Shown here piece after piece: positions 1 to 8,600 of a DNA stretch of 64,000 nucleotides. The translations under genes and the position numbers were made by a program. The notes under the pieces are model-generated. The model was not told the DNA's origin and did no database searches. It saw nothing but the letters and a program-made list of their open reading frames with translations. Position 1 is the first letter of the stretch. Every line of letters starts with the position of its first letter. The DNA comes from Demequina rhizosphaerae (lineage in GTDB: Bacteria; Actinomycetota; Actinomycetes; Actinomycetales; Demequinaceae): NCBI RefSeq assembly GCF_000971255.1, contig NZ_BBMC01000003.1:310001-374000 (forward strand), given 5' to 3'.

Positions 1-455
1 GGCAGCGCAGCAGCGACGACGGCGAGCCCGCCGGGACCGCGGGCGTGCCGATGCTCGAGGTGCTGCGCCGGCGCGAGATGACCGACGTGGTCGCCGTCGT
101 GAGCCGCTGGTTCGGCGGCGTCCTCCTGGGCGCGGGCGGCCTCGTCCGCGCCTACGGCAACGCGGTCGCTGGGGCGCTCGACGAGGCCGCGATCGTCCAC
201 CGCGCCCTCCGCACCCACGTCTCCATGGACGTCCCGCACGCGGACGCGGGCCGCGTACTCGCCTTCCTCCACCAGTGGGTGGGGACCCACGATGCGGTGC
301 TGGACTCCCCCGCCTACGGCCAGGCGGCCACGCTGTCCCTGTGGGTGCCGCAGGACCAGGTCGACGCGCTGAACGCCGACCTCGCGGCCCACACCGGCGG
401 CGCGATCGCCACCGAAGCAGGCGAGATCCGGGTGGTCGACGTCCCGGCTCGATAG
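1..455 (+). CDS. YigZ/IMPACT-family protein, 5' end outside the window
   Basis: The reading frame is open from the left edge, so the N-terminus is missing. The first visible residues, SSDDGEPAGTAGVPML, followed by VSRWFGGVLLGAGGLVRAYG, are the hallmark of the YigZ/IMPACT (UPF0029) family, whose N-terminal fold resembles ribosomal protein S5 domain 2. The remaining C-terminal part matches the small second domain of the bacterial proteins. The family is widespread and cytosolic; its exact role is unsettled (links to translation control are known for the eukaryotic IMPACT member). It is followed 10 nt later by a lipoprotein gene whose -10-like hexamer overlaps this stop codon, so the two are probably transcribed separately. 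Confidence 0.88.
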   Translation, partial: QRSSDDGEPAGTAGVPMLEVLRRREMTDVVAVVSRWFGGVLLGAGGLVRAYGNAVAGALDEAAIVHRALRTHVSMDVPHADAGRVLAFLHQWVGTHDAVLDSPAYGQAATLSLWVPQDQVDALNADLAAHTGGAIATEAGEIRVVDVPAR

Positions 456-465
456 GGTGGGCTCC

Positions 466-1035
466 ATGCGACGTGTGCTCCTGGTGATCCCGCTGCTCGC
501 CATCGCCGCGTGCTCCCCCACGCCTCCCACCGACATGCCCGACGACGTCGCCGCGCAGTTCGAGGAGCTCGAGACCGCCGTCGAGGACTGGTCCGAGGCG
601 GACACGATCGAGGACGCGCACGCCGCTGCGGAGGCCTCCCGCAACCTCATCATGGGTCCCGGCGGACCTCTCTACGGCGACGCCGACGCCGACGGCGAGA
701 TCGCCGGCGCCAGTGAGATGGGGCTGCTGCCCGGCGACGCCGGCGAGCCCGGCCTGGTCCACGACCCCGCCGTCAACCCGTGCGTCGAGCGCGACGTCCT
801 GGGCGGCACGTGGGAGCGCCCGCAGGCGCGGTGGGCCGAGGTCATCGACGCGATCGGCGCGTGGACCGAGTCGAACAACACGTTCCCGTCGCTCGCGTCG
901 CACCCGCAGCGCGTGGTGGGGTGGGCGACGCTCACGCTCGCTACCGACGACCTCGACACCGCGCTCGAGTACTCGAGCCACGCGCAGCTCCACGTCGACG
1001 TCACCCGCGCGGCCTACGAGGACTGCGACGCCTGA
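466..1035 (+). CDS. Small secreted lipoprotein of unknown function
   Basis: 189 residues. A short positive N-terminus (MRR), a hydrophobic stretch and the lipobox IAAC (residues 13-16) predict a type II signal peptide with lipidation at Cys16 and anchoring to the outer face of the membrane. Residues 72-79 read D-A-D-A-D-G-E-I, which has the DxDxDG spacing of a calcium-binding loop, but no partner loop is visible. The C-terminal half (conserved-looking WAEVIDAIGAW and HAQLHVDVTRAAYE) is not a family I recognise. ATG 466 is preferred to the in-frame GTG 457, which lies inside a purine-rich SD-like stretch. The hexamer TAGGGT at 453-458 could also make this a leaderless transcript. Confidence 0.75.
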   Translation: MRRVLLVIPLLAIAACSPTPPTDMPDDVAAQFEELETAVEDWSEADTIEDAHAAAEASRNLIMGPGGPLYGDADADGEIAGASEMGLLPGDAGEPGLVHDPAVNPCVERDVLGGTWERPQARWAEVIDAIGAWTESNNTFPSLASHPQRVVGWATLTLATDDLDTALEYSSHAQLHVDVTRAAYEDCDA

Positions 1036-1077
1036 CGTCCCCCCTGGCAGCGGCGCCTCCCGCCGCCCCCGGCGCGC

Positions 1078-1088
1078 CGCATCGTCCC
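1078..1088 (-). repeat. Intergenic copy of the GGGACGATGCG motif
   Basis: The sequence reads CGCATCGTCCC on the plus strand, so GGGACGATGCG lies on the minus strand. It sits between the lipoprotein and the AAA ATPase genes, outside any coding region. It is one of at least 14 exact copies in the window (see findings). Confidence 0.6.
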
Positions 1089-1110
1089 GCCGTCGCACCC
1101 CCGTGGCAAA

Positions 1111-1128
1111 GTAACAAGATGTAACAAG
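1111..1128 (+). promoter_or_regulatory. Tandem GTAACAAG direct repeat upstream of the AAA ATPase
   Basis: GTAACAAG occurs at 1111-1118 and again at 1121-1128, a 10-bp period of about one helical turn, 20 nt upstream of the ATPase start codon. It is an A+T-rich island in otherwise very G+C-rich DNA. Direct repeats at this spacing are typical of tandem binding by response regulators or similar proteins. The binding protein is unknown. Confidence 0.4.
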
Positions 1129-1147
1129 GCGTCATCAGGAGGCGACG

Positions 1148-2245
1148 ATGGTCAACCCCTTCAAGCCGACCGCGGGCGCGGTCCCTCCCCTGCTGGTGGG
1201 CCGCGCCGCGCTGCTCGCGGAGGTCGACGAGGGGATCCAGTCAGGGCCGGGCCACCCGGCGCGCATCACGATCTTCACCGGCGCCCGCGGCACCGGCAAG
1301 ACGGTCATGCTCACCGAGTCGGGCGACCGCGCGATGACGCACGGCTGGCTCGTCATCGACGAGTCCGCCTCCCCCGGCATGCTCGCGCGCATCGGCGAGG
1401 CCGTCGACCGCCTGCTCGAGGGGGTGAGCCCGCGCGCCCGCCGCCGCATCACCGGGATGTCCATCGGCGGTATCGGCGGCGTCGAGACGGAGCTCACACC
1501 GCAGCTCGCCGAGGGCGTCCGCCACCGCATCGGCCGGCTGCTCGACACGCTCGAGGCGGACGGCACGGGCCTGCTCGTCACGGTCGACGAGGTGCACGCG
1601 CGCTCGGACGACCTGCGCGAGCTCGCCCTCATCACGCAGCACCTCGTGCGCGAGAACCGGGAGTTCGCCATCGTGATGGCGGGGCTGCCGTCGGCCGTCT
1701 CGGACCTGCTGCGCAGCGACGCGCAGGGCCGCGTGCTCACGTTCCTGCGCCGCGCGGACAAGCACGTGCTCGCCGACGTGGAGGTCGACGAGGTCCACGA
1801 CGCGCTCGTGCAGACGGTCACGGAGAACGGCCGCACGATCGACGAGGACGCCGCGCGCGCGGCGGCCGAGGCCACGCACGGCTACCCGTTCCTCATCCAG
1901 CTCGTCGGCTTCCACGTCTGGCGCGCCGCGGGCGACGGCGATCGGATCACGCGGGACCACGTCTCGACGGGCGTCGAGGCGGCGCGCGAGAGGCTCGGCA
2001 CGCTCGTGACCGAGACCGCCCTCGCGGACCTCTCCCCCCGCGACCTCGAGATGCTCCGCGCGATGGCGCTCGACGGCGGTCCCTCCCGCATGGTCGACCT
2101 CGCGGAGCGCACCGGCATGGCCCGCCAGAACGCCGACACCTACCGGCGCCGGCTGCTCGACGCGGGCGTGATCGTGCAGGTCGCCCGCGGCCAGGTGGAC
2201 TTCGCGCTCCCCTACCTCAGGGAGCACCTGCGCGCAGGGCGCTGA
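1148..2245 (+). CDS. AAA-family P-loop ATPase with C-terminal winged helix
   Basis: 365 residues. Walker A is GARGTGKT (residues 45-52) and Walker B ends in LLVTVDEVH (Asp147, Glu148), giving an intact AAA+ ATPase core. After the ATPase core comes a lid-like helical part (about 200-290) and then a predicted winged-helix region (about 295-360, LSPRDLEMLRAMALDGGPSR onward). This layout resembles the Orc1/Cdc6-like or archaeal-type ATPase group found as single genes in many actinobacteria; a replication role should not be assumed. The AGGAGG ribosome site 7 nt before ATG 1148 fixes the start. No partner gene lies beside it, and the direct repeat at 1111-1128 may control it. Confidence 0.75.
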   Translation: MVNPFKPTAGAVPPLLVGRAALLAEVDEGIQSGPGHPARITIFTGARGTGKTVMLTESGDRAMTHGWLVIDESASPGMLARIGEAVDRLLEGVSPRARRRITGMSIGGIGGVETELTPQLAEGVRHRIGRLLDTLEADGTGLLVTVDEVHARSDDLRELALITQHLVRENREFAIVMAGLPSAVSDLLRSDAQGRVLTFLRRADKHVLADVEVDEVHDALVQTVTENGRTIDEDAARAAAEATHGYPFLIQLVGFHVWRAAGDGDRITRDHVSTGVEAARERLGTLVTETALADLSPRDLEMLRAMALDGGPSRMVDLAERTGMARQNADTYRRRLLDAGVIVQVARGQVDFALPYLREHLRAGR

Positions 2246-2272
2246 CGCCCGGCCCGCAGGTCCCGCGCTCGG

Positions 2273-3004
2273 TCAGCCGCGCCCGCCGGCCTCGTCGTGC
2301 GGCACCACGACGTCGTCGGCCGCCTCGCCCGCGTCCGGGTACAGCGCGAGCACCAGGCCGAGCGCGACGGCGAGCCCCACCAGCTGGGCGCCGATGAACG
2401 GCGCGACCGACGCGGGAGCGATGCCGGCGAACGTGTCCGAGAACACGCGCCCGATCGTCACCGCGGGGTTCGCGAACGACGTCGAGCTGGTGAACCAGTA
2501 CGCCGCGCCGATGTACGCGCCCACGGCGGGGGCTGCCAGCGCGCCGCGACCCGAGCGGGCCAGCGCGAAGATGATGAGGACGAGGCCGGCCGTGGCGACC
2601 ACCTCGGCGAGCAGGTGGGGTCCCGTCGCGCGGTCCTTGGTCGACAGCAGGGTGTCGACGTCGAACATGAGGTTCGCGAGCACGGCGCCCCCGATGCCGC
2701 CGACGATCTGGGCCGCCGAGTAGGCGCCCACCTCGCCCAGCGACAGCCCGTGACCCGAGCGGCGGCCGAGGAACCAGTCCGCGAGCGACACCACGGGGTT
2801 GAAGTGCGCACCCGACACCGGGCCGAACATGAGGATGAGGACCGTGAGGCCGAGGGCGGTCGCGATCGAGTTCTCGAGCAGCTGCAGCCCGACGTCGTCC
2901 GGCGACAGCTCGGCGGCGGCGATGCCGGAGCCCACGACCACGGTGACGAGCAGCGCGGTGCCGAGGAGCTCGGCGAGCAGGGCGCGCAGGCGCGCGGCGG
3001 TCAT
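2273..3004 (-). CDS. aqpS: Arsenic-associated aquaglyceroporin (AqpS-like MIP channel)
   Basis: 243 residues with six membrane segments and two half-helix loops of the major intrinsic protein family. The first signature is NPV (69-71, HFNPVV) instead of NPA; the second is NPA (179-181, SFANPAVTIGR) with the selectivity-filter arginine. A changed first NPA box and position directly after arsR are characteristic of AqpS-type channels, which let arsenite or methylarsenicals leave down their gradient. Its ATG overlaps the arsR stop by 4 nt (ATGA), so the two are translationally coupled. A plain glycerol channel is the main alternative. Confidence 0.85.
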   Translation of the reverse strand: MTAARLRALLAELLGTALLVTVVVGSGIAAAELSPDDVGLQLLENSIATALGLTVLILMFGPVSGAHFNPVVSLADWFLGRRSGHGLSLGEVGAYSAAQIVGGIGGAVLANLMFDVDTLLSTKDRATGPHLLAEVVATAGLVLIIFALARSGRGALAAPAVGAYIGAAYWFTSSTSFANPAVTIGRVFSDTFAGIAPASVAPFIGAQLVGLAVALGLVLALYPDAGEAADDVVVPHDEAGGRG

Positions 3005-3345
3005 GCGGCGCCCAGGGCGCGCGAGACGCGGTCGAGGGCGCCGGGCACGAGCGCGTAGTACGCCCAGGTGCCGCGCTTCGTGCGGCTGAGGAAGCCCGCC
3101 TCCGTGAGCACCTTGAGGTGGTGCGACACCGTCGGCTGGCTCAGCCCCACCGGCTCGGTGAGGTCGCACACGCACGCCTCTCCCCCGGCGGACGCCGCGA
3201 CCATGGACAGCAGACGCAGGCGCGTCGGGTCCGCCAGGGCCTTCATCGTGTGGGCCAGCTCCTCGGCGGCGCCCTCGGAGAGGGGCTCGCCGACCAGCGA
3301 CGTGCCGCACGACGCGGTCACGTCCGTGATCTCGATCTCGGTCAT
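3001..3345 (-). CDS. arsR: ArsR-family arsenic-responsive repressor
   Basis: 114 residues with a winged helix-turn-helix (about 35-95). The metal-site motif CVCDL (Cys58, Cys60) is the classical As(III)-sensing pair in the DNA-recognition region; Cys13 may supply a third ligand. LSQPTVSHHLKVL is the recognition helix. The start at 3345 has no ribosome site but the minus-strand hexamer TATCGT (3353-3358) lies 7 nt upstream, so the mRNA is probably leaderless. The perfect inverted repeat just upstream (3360-3379) would place the repressor over its own promoter and next to the divergent flavoprotein gene. Confidence 0.92.
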   Translation of the reverse strand: MTEIEITDVTASCGTSLVGEPLSEGAAEELAHTMKALADPTRLRLLSMVAASAGGEACVCDLTEPVGLSQPTVSHHLKVLTEAGFLSRTKRGTWAYYALVPGALDRVSRALGAA

Positions 3346-3359
3346 GACATCGACGATAG

Positions 3360-3379
3360 TCGATATTGACAGATATCGA
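3360..3379. promoter_or_regulatory. Probable ArsR operator
   Basis: Perfect inverted repeat: TCGATAT, a 6-nt spacer, ATATCGA. It lies between divergent arsR and the flavoprotein gene and directly abuts the arsR -10-like hexamer at 3353-3358. Its A+T content contrasts sharply with the surroundings. The arrangement fits autorepression and arsenic-inducible control of both directions. Confidence 0.75.
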
Positions 3380-3432
3380 TAGAGGCAGGCAGACTCGCTT
3401 CCCGATCCGCACCGACGACTCCGGGAGCCCCG

Positions 3433-4737
3433 ATGACCCTGCTCGACCTGACCGCCCGCCCCGCCGCGCGGCTCGCGAACGCCCACCTGCCCGTCGCGGT
3501 CGTCGGCGCGGGCCCCGTCGGGCTGGCCGCGGCCGCCCACCTGCTGCGCCGCGGCATCGACTTCGTCGTGCTCGAGTCCGGCGACCAGGTGGGCGCGAGC
3601 ATCCGTGCCTGGGGGCACACGCGCCTGTTCTCGCCGTGGCGCCACCTCGTGGACCCCGTGGCGCAGGAGCTCCTCGAGGCCACCGGGTGGACGCTCGCCC
3701 GCCCCGATCGGGCGCCCACGGGGCACGAGCTCGTCGCGGAGTACCTCGAGCCGCTGGCCGCCGTCCCCGGCATCGCCGAGCGGATCCGACTCGGCGTGCG
3801 CGTGACCGACGTCTCCCGCGACGCCATGGACCGCACTCGGACCCGAGGCAGGGCCGCGGCGCCGTTCGTCGTGCGCACCCGCGACGGCGAGGGAGACGTC
3901 GCGGACGCGACGTACCGGGCCGTCGTCGATGCCTCGGGCACCTACCTCTCGCCCAACTCCCTGTCCTCGAACGGCCTCGCCCTGCCGGGCCTCGACGCGG
4001 TCGCGGATCGCGTGCTGCCCGCGCTGCCCGACGTGCTCGGACGCGACCGCGCCACGTTCGCGGGCCGCCACACCACGGTCGTGGGCGCCGGGCACTCGGC
4101 CGCCAACACCGTGCTCGCGCTCGCCTCCCTCGCGCGGGACGAGCCCGGCACGCGCGTGACGTGGGCGATCCGCACCGCAAGCCCCGACCGCGTCACGGAC
4201 TCGGACGCCGACGGCCTGCCGGGCCGCGCGTCGCTCGGCGCCCGGGCGCGGCGCGCCGTCGCCGACGGCCGCGTCGCGCTGCTCGACGGATTCGAGACCG
4301 TGGGCGTACGCCGCGAGGGCGACGCCCTCGAGCTCGTCGGCCGCCGGGGCGACGACCTCCGCGCGCACCGCACCGACCTCGTGGTGAACGCGACCGGCTT
4401 CCGCCCGGACCTCGCGCCCTACCGCGAGATCCGGCTCGACGTCGACGAGGTCGTCGAGGCGCCGCGACGGCTCGCGCCGCTCATCGACCCCAACGAGCAC
4501 TCGTGCGGCACGGTCGCACCCCACGGCTACCGCGAGCTCGCGCACCCTGAGCAGGGGCTGTTCATCGTCGGCATGAAGTCGTACGGCCGCGCCCCGACGT
4601 TCCTGCTGAAGACCGGCTACGAGCAGGTCCGCTCGGTGGTCGCGTGGATCGACGGCGACGTCACCGCGGCCCAGGCGGTCGAGCTGGTGCTCCCGGCAAC
4701 GGGTGTGTGCTCGACGGACGCGGGCGACTGCTGCTGA
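3433..4737 (+). CDS. ArsO-like FAD/NAD(P)-binding flavoprotein of the arsenic locus
   Basis: 434 residues. An N-terminal FAD Rossmann motif GAGPVG (25-30), a second dinucleotide motif VVGAGHSA near residue 217, and NATGFRPD near 320 mark a flavin monooxygenase or thioredoxin-reductase-like enzyme. The far C-terminus has Cys426 and a terminal Cys-Cys pair (433-434), a tail seen in flavoproteins of actinobacterial ars clusters and suited to binding As(III). It is divergent from arsR-aqpS across the palindromic operator, so co-induction is likely. The reaction is not established; arsenical oxidation or reduction is inference from context. Confidence 0.75.
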   Translation: MTLLDLTARPAARLANAHLPVAVVGAGPVGLAAAAHLLRRGIDFVVLESGDQVGASIRAWGHTRLFSPWRHLVDPVAQELLEATGWTLARPDRAPTGHELVAEYLEPLAAVPGIAERIRLGVRVTDVSRDAMDRTRTRGRAAAPFVVRTRDGEGDVADATYRAVVDASGTYLSPNSLSSNGLALPGLDAVADRVLPALPDVLGRDRATFAGRHTTVVGAGHSAANTVLALASLARDEPGTRVTWAIRTASPDRVTDSDADGLPGRASLGARARRAVADGRVALLDGFETVGVRREGDALELVGRRGDDLRAHRTDLVVNATGFRPDLAPYREIRLDVDEVVEAPRRLAPLIDPNEHSCGTVAPHGYRELAHPEQGLFIVGMKSYGRAPTFLLKTGYEQVRSVVAWIDGDVTAAQAVELVLPATGVCSTDAGDCC

Positions 4738-4896
4738 CTACCGGTGACGGCGGCGGTGGTTCTGCACGGCCGTCGTGACGGTCCCGACGATCCCCGCCGC
4801 GAGCAGCACCAGCATGAGGTAGAAGCCGGGCGCGAAGGAGCTGGTGGACGTGGTGGCGGCGCTGAGGGTGACGGCCGCCGCGGTAGCGGTGAACAT
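4738..4896 (-). CDS. 52-residue single-pass membrane protein
   Basis: Small gene supported by a good ribosome site (GGAG, about 8 nt before ATG 4896). The product has a Ser/Thr/Ala-rich N-terminus, one hydrophobic helix (FYLMLVLLAAGIVGTV, about residues 25-40) and a basic tail ending HRRRHR, giving an N-out/C-in prediction. It ends next to the flavoprotein stop codon on the other strand (4737/4738, no gap). Function unknown; it could be a toxin-like or regulatory micropeptide, but there is no antitoxin or partner beside it. Confidence 0.55.
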   Translation of the reverse strand: MFTATAAAVTLSAATTSTSSFAPGFYLMLVLLAAGIVGTVTTAVQNHRRRHR

Positions 4897-5016
4897 GAAC
4901 TCTCCATCGAGTCGTTCCGCGAGGACCGATGGATCGCACCGGCCTCGCTGCCAGGTGGGGACCTGACCCCAGCCTAGCCCGCGGCGCGGGGCACGATGGA
5001 CGCCTCTCCCGGGTGT

Positions 5017-5027
5017 CGCATCGTCCC
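5017..5027 (-). repeat. Intergenic copy of the GGGACGATGCG motif
   Basis: CGCATCGTCCC on the plus strand, in the gap between the small membrane protein and the flavodoxin terminator. It is not part of any visible coding region. Confidence 0.6.
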
Positions 5028-5051
5028 CCGCGAGACGCCCGGACACGCGAA

Positions 5052-5083
5052 AGGGCCGCTCCCCTGCGATGGGGAGCGGCCCT
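5052..5083 (-). terminator. Flavodoxin terminator hairpin
   Basis: A 13-bp perfect stem, AGGGCCGCTCCCC with its complement, around a 6-nt loop. On the minus strand the stem is followed by TTTCGC, a short T-run, 13 nt after the flavodoxin stop codon. This is the most conventional intrinsic terminator in the window. Confidence 0.85.
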
Positions 5084-5095
5084 CGTGACGCTGCG

Positions 5096-5593
5096 TCAGG
5101 CGGCGGCGATGGATTCCAGCTGGGTCGCCACGTTCGACGCCCACTCGCGCACCGCGGTGAAGTCGCGGAAGTCTCCCTTGGGCGGGTTGAGCGCGCGGAT
5201 GAGGGCCTTCTCGCCGACGTTGAGCTTGTCCCAGTCGAGCGCGCCCGGGAAGCGGGCGTGGTCGTGGGCCTCGATGTCCGTGGCGAAGCCGTCGGCCTCG
5301 TCGAGCGGCTGGCCGGGCTGGACGACCGTCTCCATGCCGACCGAGAACATCCACACGTCCTTGTCGCGCAGCTCGTCGCGGTGGTCCCGCACGAGCGCGG
5401 AGGCGTCGCGGCGCCACAGCCCGCCGTACACGGCCGAGCCGAGGACGACCGCCTCGTAGTAGTGGATGCCCTGCACGTCGCACGCGTCCTGCAGGTCGAC
5501 CTCGAACCCGTGAGCACGGATCTCCTCGGCGATTCGCTCCGCGACCTCGCGCGTGGCTCCGTACTTCGATCCGACCGCTACCAGCACCTTCAT
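5096..5593 (-). CDS. Flavodoxin-domain protein
   Basis: 165 residues. It begins MKVLVAVGSKYGATREVAERI, the FMN-phosphate loop of the flavodoxin fold (S/T-x-Y/x-G-x-T), followed by VVLGSAVYGGLWR, the second FMN loop, as in the HemG-like flavodoxin group. It is therefore a soluble FMN electron carrier or menaquinone-type protoporphyrinogen oxidase homologue; no membrane anchor is visible. The strong GGAGGAGG ribosome site decides ATG 5593. An inverted repeat (5619-5661) sits in its upstream region and a strong terminator follows, so it is probably a single-gene transcript downstream of pyruvate carboxylase. Confidence 0.85.
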   Translation of the reverse strand: MKVLVAVGSKYGATREVAERIAEEIRAHGFEVDLQDACDVQGIHYYEAVVLGSAVYGGLWRRDASALVRDHRDELRDKDVWMFSVGMETVVQPGQPLDEADGFATDIEAHDHARFPGALDWDKLNVGEKALIRALNPPKGDFRDFTAVREWASNVATQLESIAAA

Positions 5594-5618
5594 GGTGACC
5601 TCCTCCGGGGTGAACGGC

Positions 5619-5661
5619 ACCATCGTCCCGTGACACGGCCTCGCGCCGACAGGACGATGGT
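5619..5661. promoter_or_regulatory. Inverted repeat upstream of the flavodoxin gene
   Basis: Perfect 10-bp arms ACCATCGTCC (5619-5628) and GGACGATGGT (5652-5661), with a smaller CGGC/GCCG stem inside. It lies between the pyruvate carboxylase stop and the flavodoxin start, so it may end the former transcript or regulate the latter. The arms are one base away from the abundant GGGACGATGCG motif. Confidence 0.5.
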
Positions 5662-5675
5662 CCCCGACCACCTGT

Positions 5676-8600
5676 CTATTCGACCACGAGCACCAGGTCG
5701 CCGCCCGCGAGGGACTGCGATCCGCCGATCGCGAGCCGTGCGACCGTGCCCGCCACGGGCGAGGTGATGGACGACTCCATCTTCATCGCCTCGATGACCG
5801 CGACCGTCTGGCCCGCCTCGACCTCGTCGCCCTCGGCGACGCGCGGCGTCACGAGGCCCGTGAACGGGGACGCGATGTGGCCCGGCTTGGTCGCGTCCGC
5901 CCGCTCGCGCTCGACCACGTCCACCTTCGCGGACAGGTCGCGCACCTGGATCGGGCGGATGCCGCCGTTGTAGTTGAAGATCACCGTGCGCTCGCCGTGC
6001 GAGTCCGGCTCGCCGACCGCCTCGATGGTGGCGATGATCTTGACGCCGCGGTGCAGCTCGATCACGGCCTCCTCGCCCGACCCGACGGACAGGCCGTACA
6101 GGTAGTGGAAGGTGTCGATCACCGAGATGTCGCCGTAGTTCTCGACCGCCTGGTCGAAGTCCTTGGCCGGCCCGGGGAACAGCAGGTGGTTGAGGCGACG
6201 GCGACGGTCCGTGCCCGGCGTGCCGAGCACCTCCCTGTCCTCGTCGGTCAGCTCGGCCATCTTGCGCTCGACGTCGCGGCCCTGGAGGGCCTTGGTGCGG
6301 AACGGCTCGGGCCAGCCGCCGGGCGGGTCGCCCAGCTCGCCGGCGAGGAAGCCGATGACGGAGTCGGGCAGGTCGTACTTGTCCGGGTTCTCCTCGAAGT
6401 CCGCCGGGTCCGCGTCGTTCGCGACGAGGTGCAGGGCCAGGTCGCCCACCACCTTCGACGACGGGGTCACCTTGACGAGGTTGCCGAGGATGCGGTTCGC
6501 GGCCGCGTACATGTCCTCGATGGCCTCGAACTTGTCCGCGAGGCCCAGCGAGATCGCCTGCTGGCGCAGGTTGGACAGCTGGCCGCCGGGGATCTCGTGG
6601 TGGTAGACGCGGCCGGTCGGGCCGGGCAGGCCGGACTCGAACGGCGCGTAGAGGCGGCGCACCGACTCCCAGTACGGCTCGAGGTCCTGCGCGGCCTTGA
6701 GCGACATGCCGGTGTCCCGGGTGGTGTGCTCGAGGGCGGCGATGAGCGCCGACATCGGCGGCTGCGAGGTGGTGCCGGCCATCGCCGCGCTGGCGACGTC
6801 GACCGCGTCGACGCCGGCCTCGGCGGCGGCGAGCAGCGTGCCGATCTGGCCGCCGGCGGTGTCGTGCGTGTGCAGGTGGACCGGCAGATCGAAGTTCGCG
6901 CGCAGCTGCGACACCAGGATCGCCGCGGCCGCGGGGCGCAGCAGACCCGCCATGTCCTTGATCGCGAGCATGTGGGCGCCCGCCTCGACCAGCTGCTCCG
7001 CGAGGCGCAGGTAGTAGTCGAGCGTGTACAGCGTCTCGGACGGCGAGATCATGTTGCCCGTGTAGCAGAGCGTGGCCTCGGCGACCGCGGTGCCGGTGCC
7101 GCGCACGGCCTCGATCGCGGGACGCATCTGCTCGACGTCGTTGAGCGCGTCGAAGATGCGGAAGATGTCGATGCCGGTGGCGGCCGCCTCCTCGACGAAC
7201 GCCACGGCGACCTCGTCGGGGTATGGCGTGTAGCCGACCGTGTTGCGGCCGCGCAGCAGCATCTGGATCGCGATGTTCGGCATCTTCGCCCGGAGGTCCT
7301 CGAGGCGGATCCACGGGTCCTCGGACAGGAAGCGCATCGCGACGTCGTACGTCGCGCCGCCCCAGGCCTCCATCGACAGCAGCTCGGGGGTCATGCGCGA
7401 CACGTGGCCGGCGGCCGCGAGCAGGTCGTACGTGCGCACGCGGGTCGCGAGCAGCGACTGGTGCGCGTCGCGCATCGTCGTCTCGGTGACGGCGAGGGCG
7501 TTCTGCTCGCGCAGCGCGCGGGCGAAGCCCTCGGGGCCGAGCTCGAGCAGGCGCTGGCGCGAGCCGGCGGGCGGCTCGGCCGACAGGTCGATGTCGGGAA
7601 GCTTGTCGCCGGGGCGCACGAAGACCTCGGCGTGCTCGCCGTAGGGGCGGTTCACGGTGGTGTGCCCCAGGAACGACAGCAGCTTGGTCGAGCGGTCCGG
7701 CGTGGTCGCGAGGTCGAGCAGCTCGGGGTGCGTCTCGATGAACGACGTGGTGAAGCCGCCCGCCTGGAAGTCGGGGTGCGCGAGCACGGTGCGCAGGAAC
7801 TGGATGTTCGAGGTGACGCCGCGGATGCGGAACTCGGCGAGCGCGCGCAGCGCACGGCGGTTCGCGGTCGCGAAGTCGTGGCCGCGGCACGTGAGCTTGA
7901 CGAGCATCGAGTCGAAGTGGCCGGTGATCTCGTTGCCGGCCATGCCGGTCGCGCCGTCGAGGCGGATGCCCGCGCCGCCCGGCGAGCGGTAGGCGACGAT
8001 GCGGCCGGTGTCGGGCAGGAACCCGTTCGCCGGGTCCTCGGTGGTGATGCGGGTCTGGATCGCGAAGCCGGAGACGCGGATGTCTTCCTGGCGGATGCCC
8101 ATGCCCTCGAGGGTCTCGCCGGCGGCGATGCGCAGCTGCGAGCTCACGAGGTCGACGCCGGTGACCTCCTCGGTCACGGTGTGCTCGACCTGGATGCGCG
8201 GGTTCATCTCGATGAACACGTGCTGGCCGGCGCGCTCGCCCTCGGTGGCGAGCAGGAACTCGACGGTGCCCGCGTTGACGTAGCCGAGGCTCTTGGCGAA
8301 CTTGACCGCGTCCGCGCACAGCGCGTCGCGGATCGCCGGGTCGAGCGCGGGGGCCGGGGCGATCTCGACCACCTTCTGGTGGCGGCGCTGGAGCGAGCAG
8401 TCGCGCTCGAACAGGTGGACCACGTTTCCCTCGCCGTCGGCGAGGATCTGGACCTCGATGTGGCGCGGGCCGAGCACGGCCTGCTCCAGGAACACGGTGG
8501 GGTCGCCGAACGCGTTCTCGGCCTCGCGCATCGCGGCGGACAGCATCTCCACGAGGTCCTCGCGGCGCTCGACGCGACGCATGCCGCGCCCGCCGCCGCC

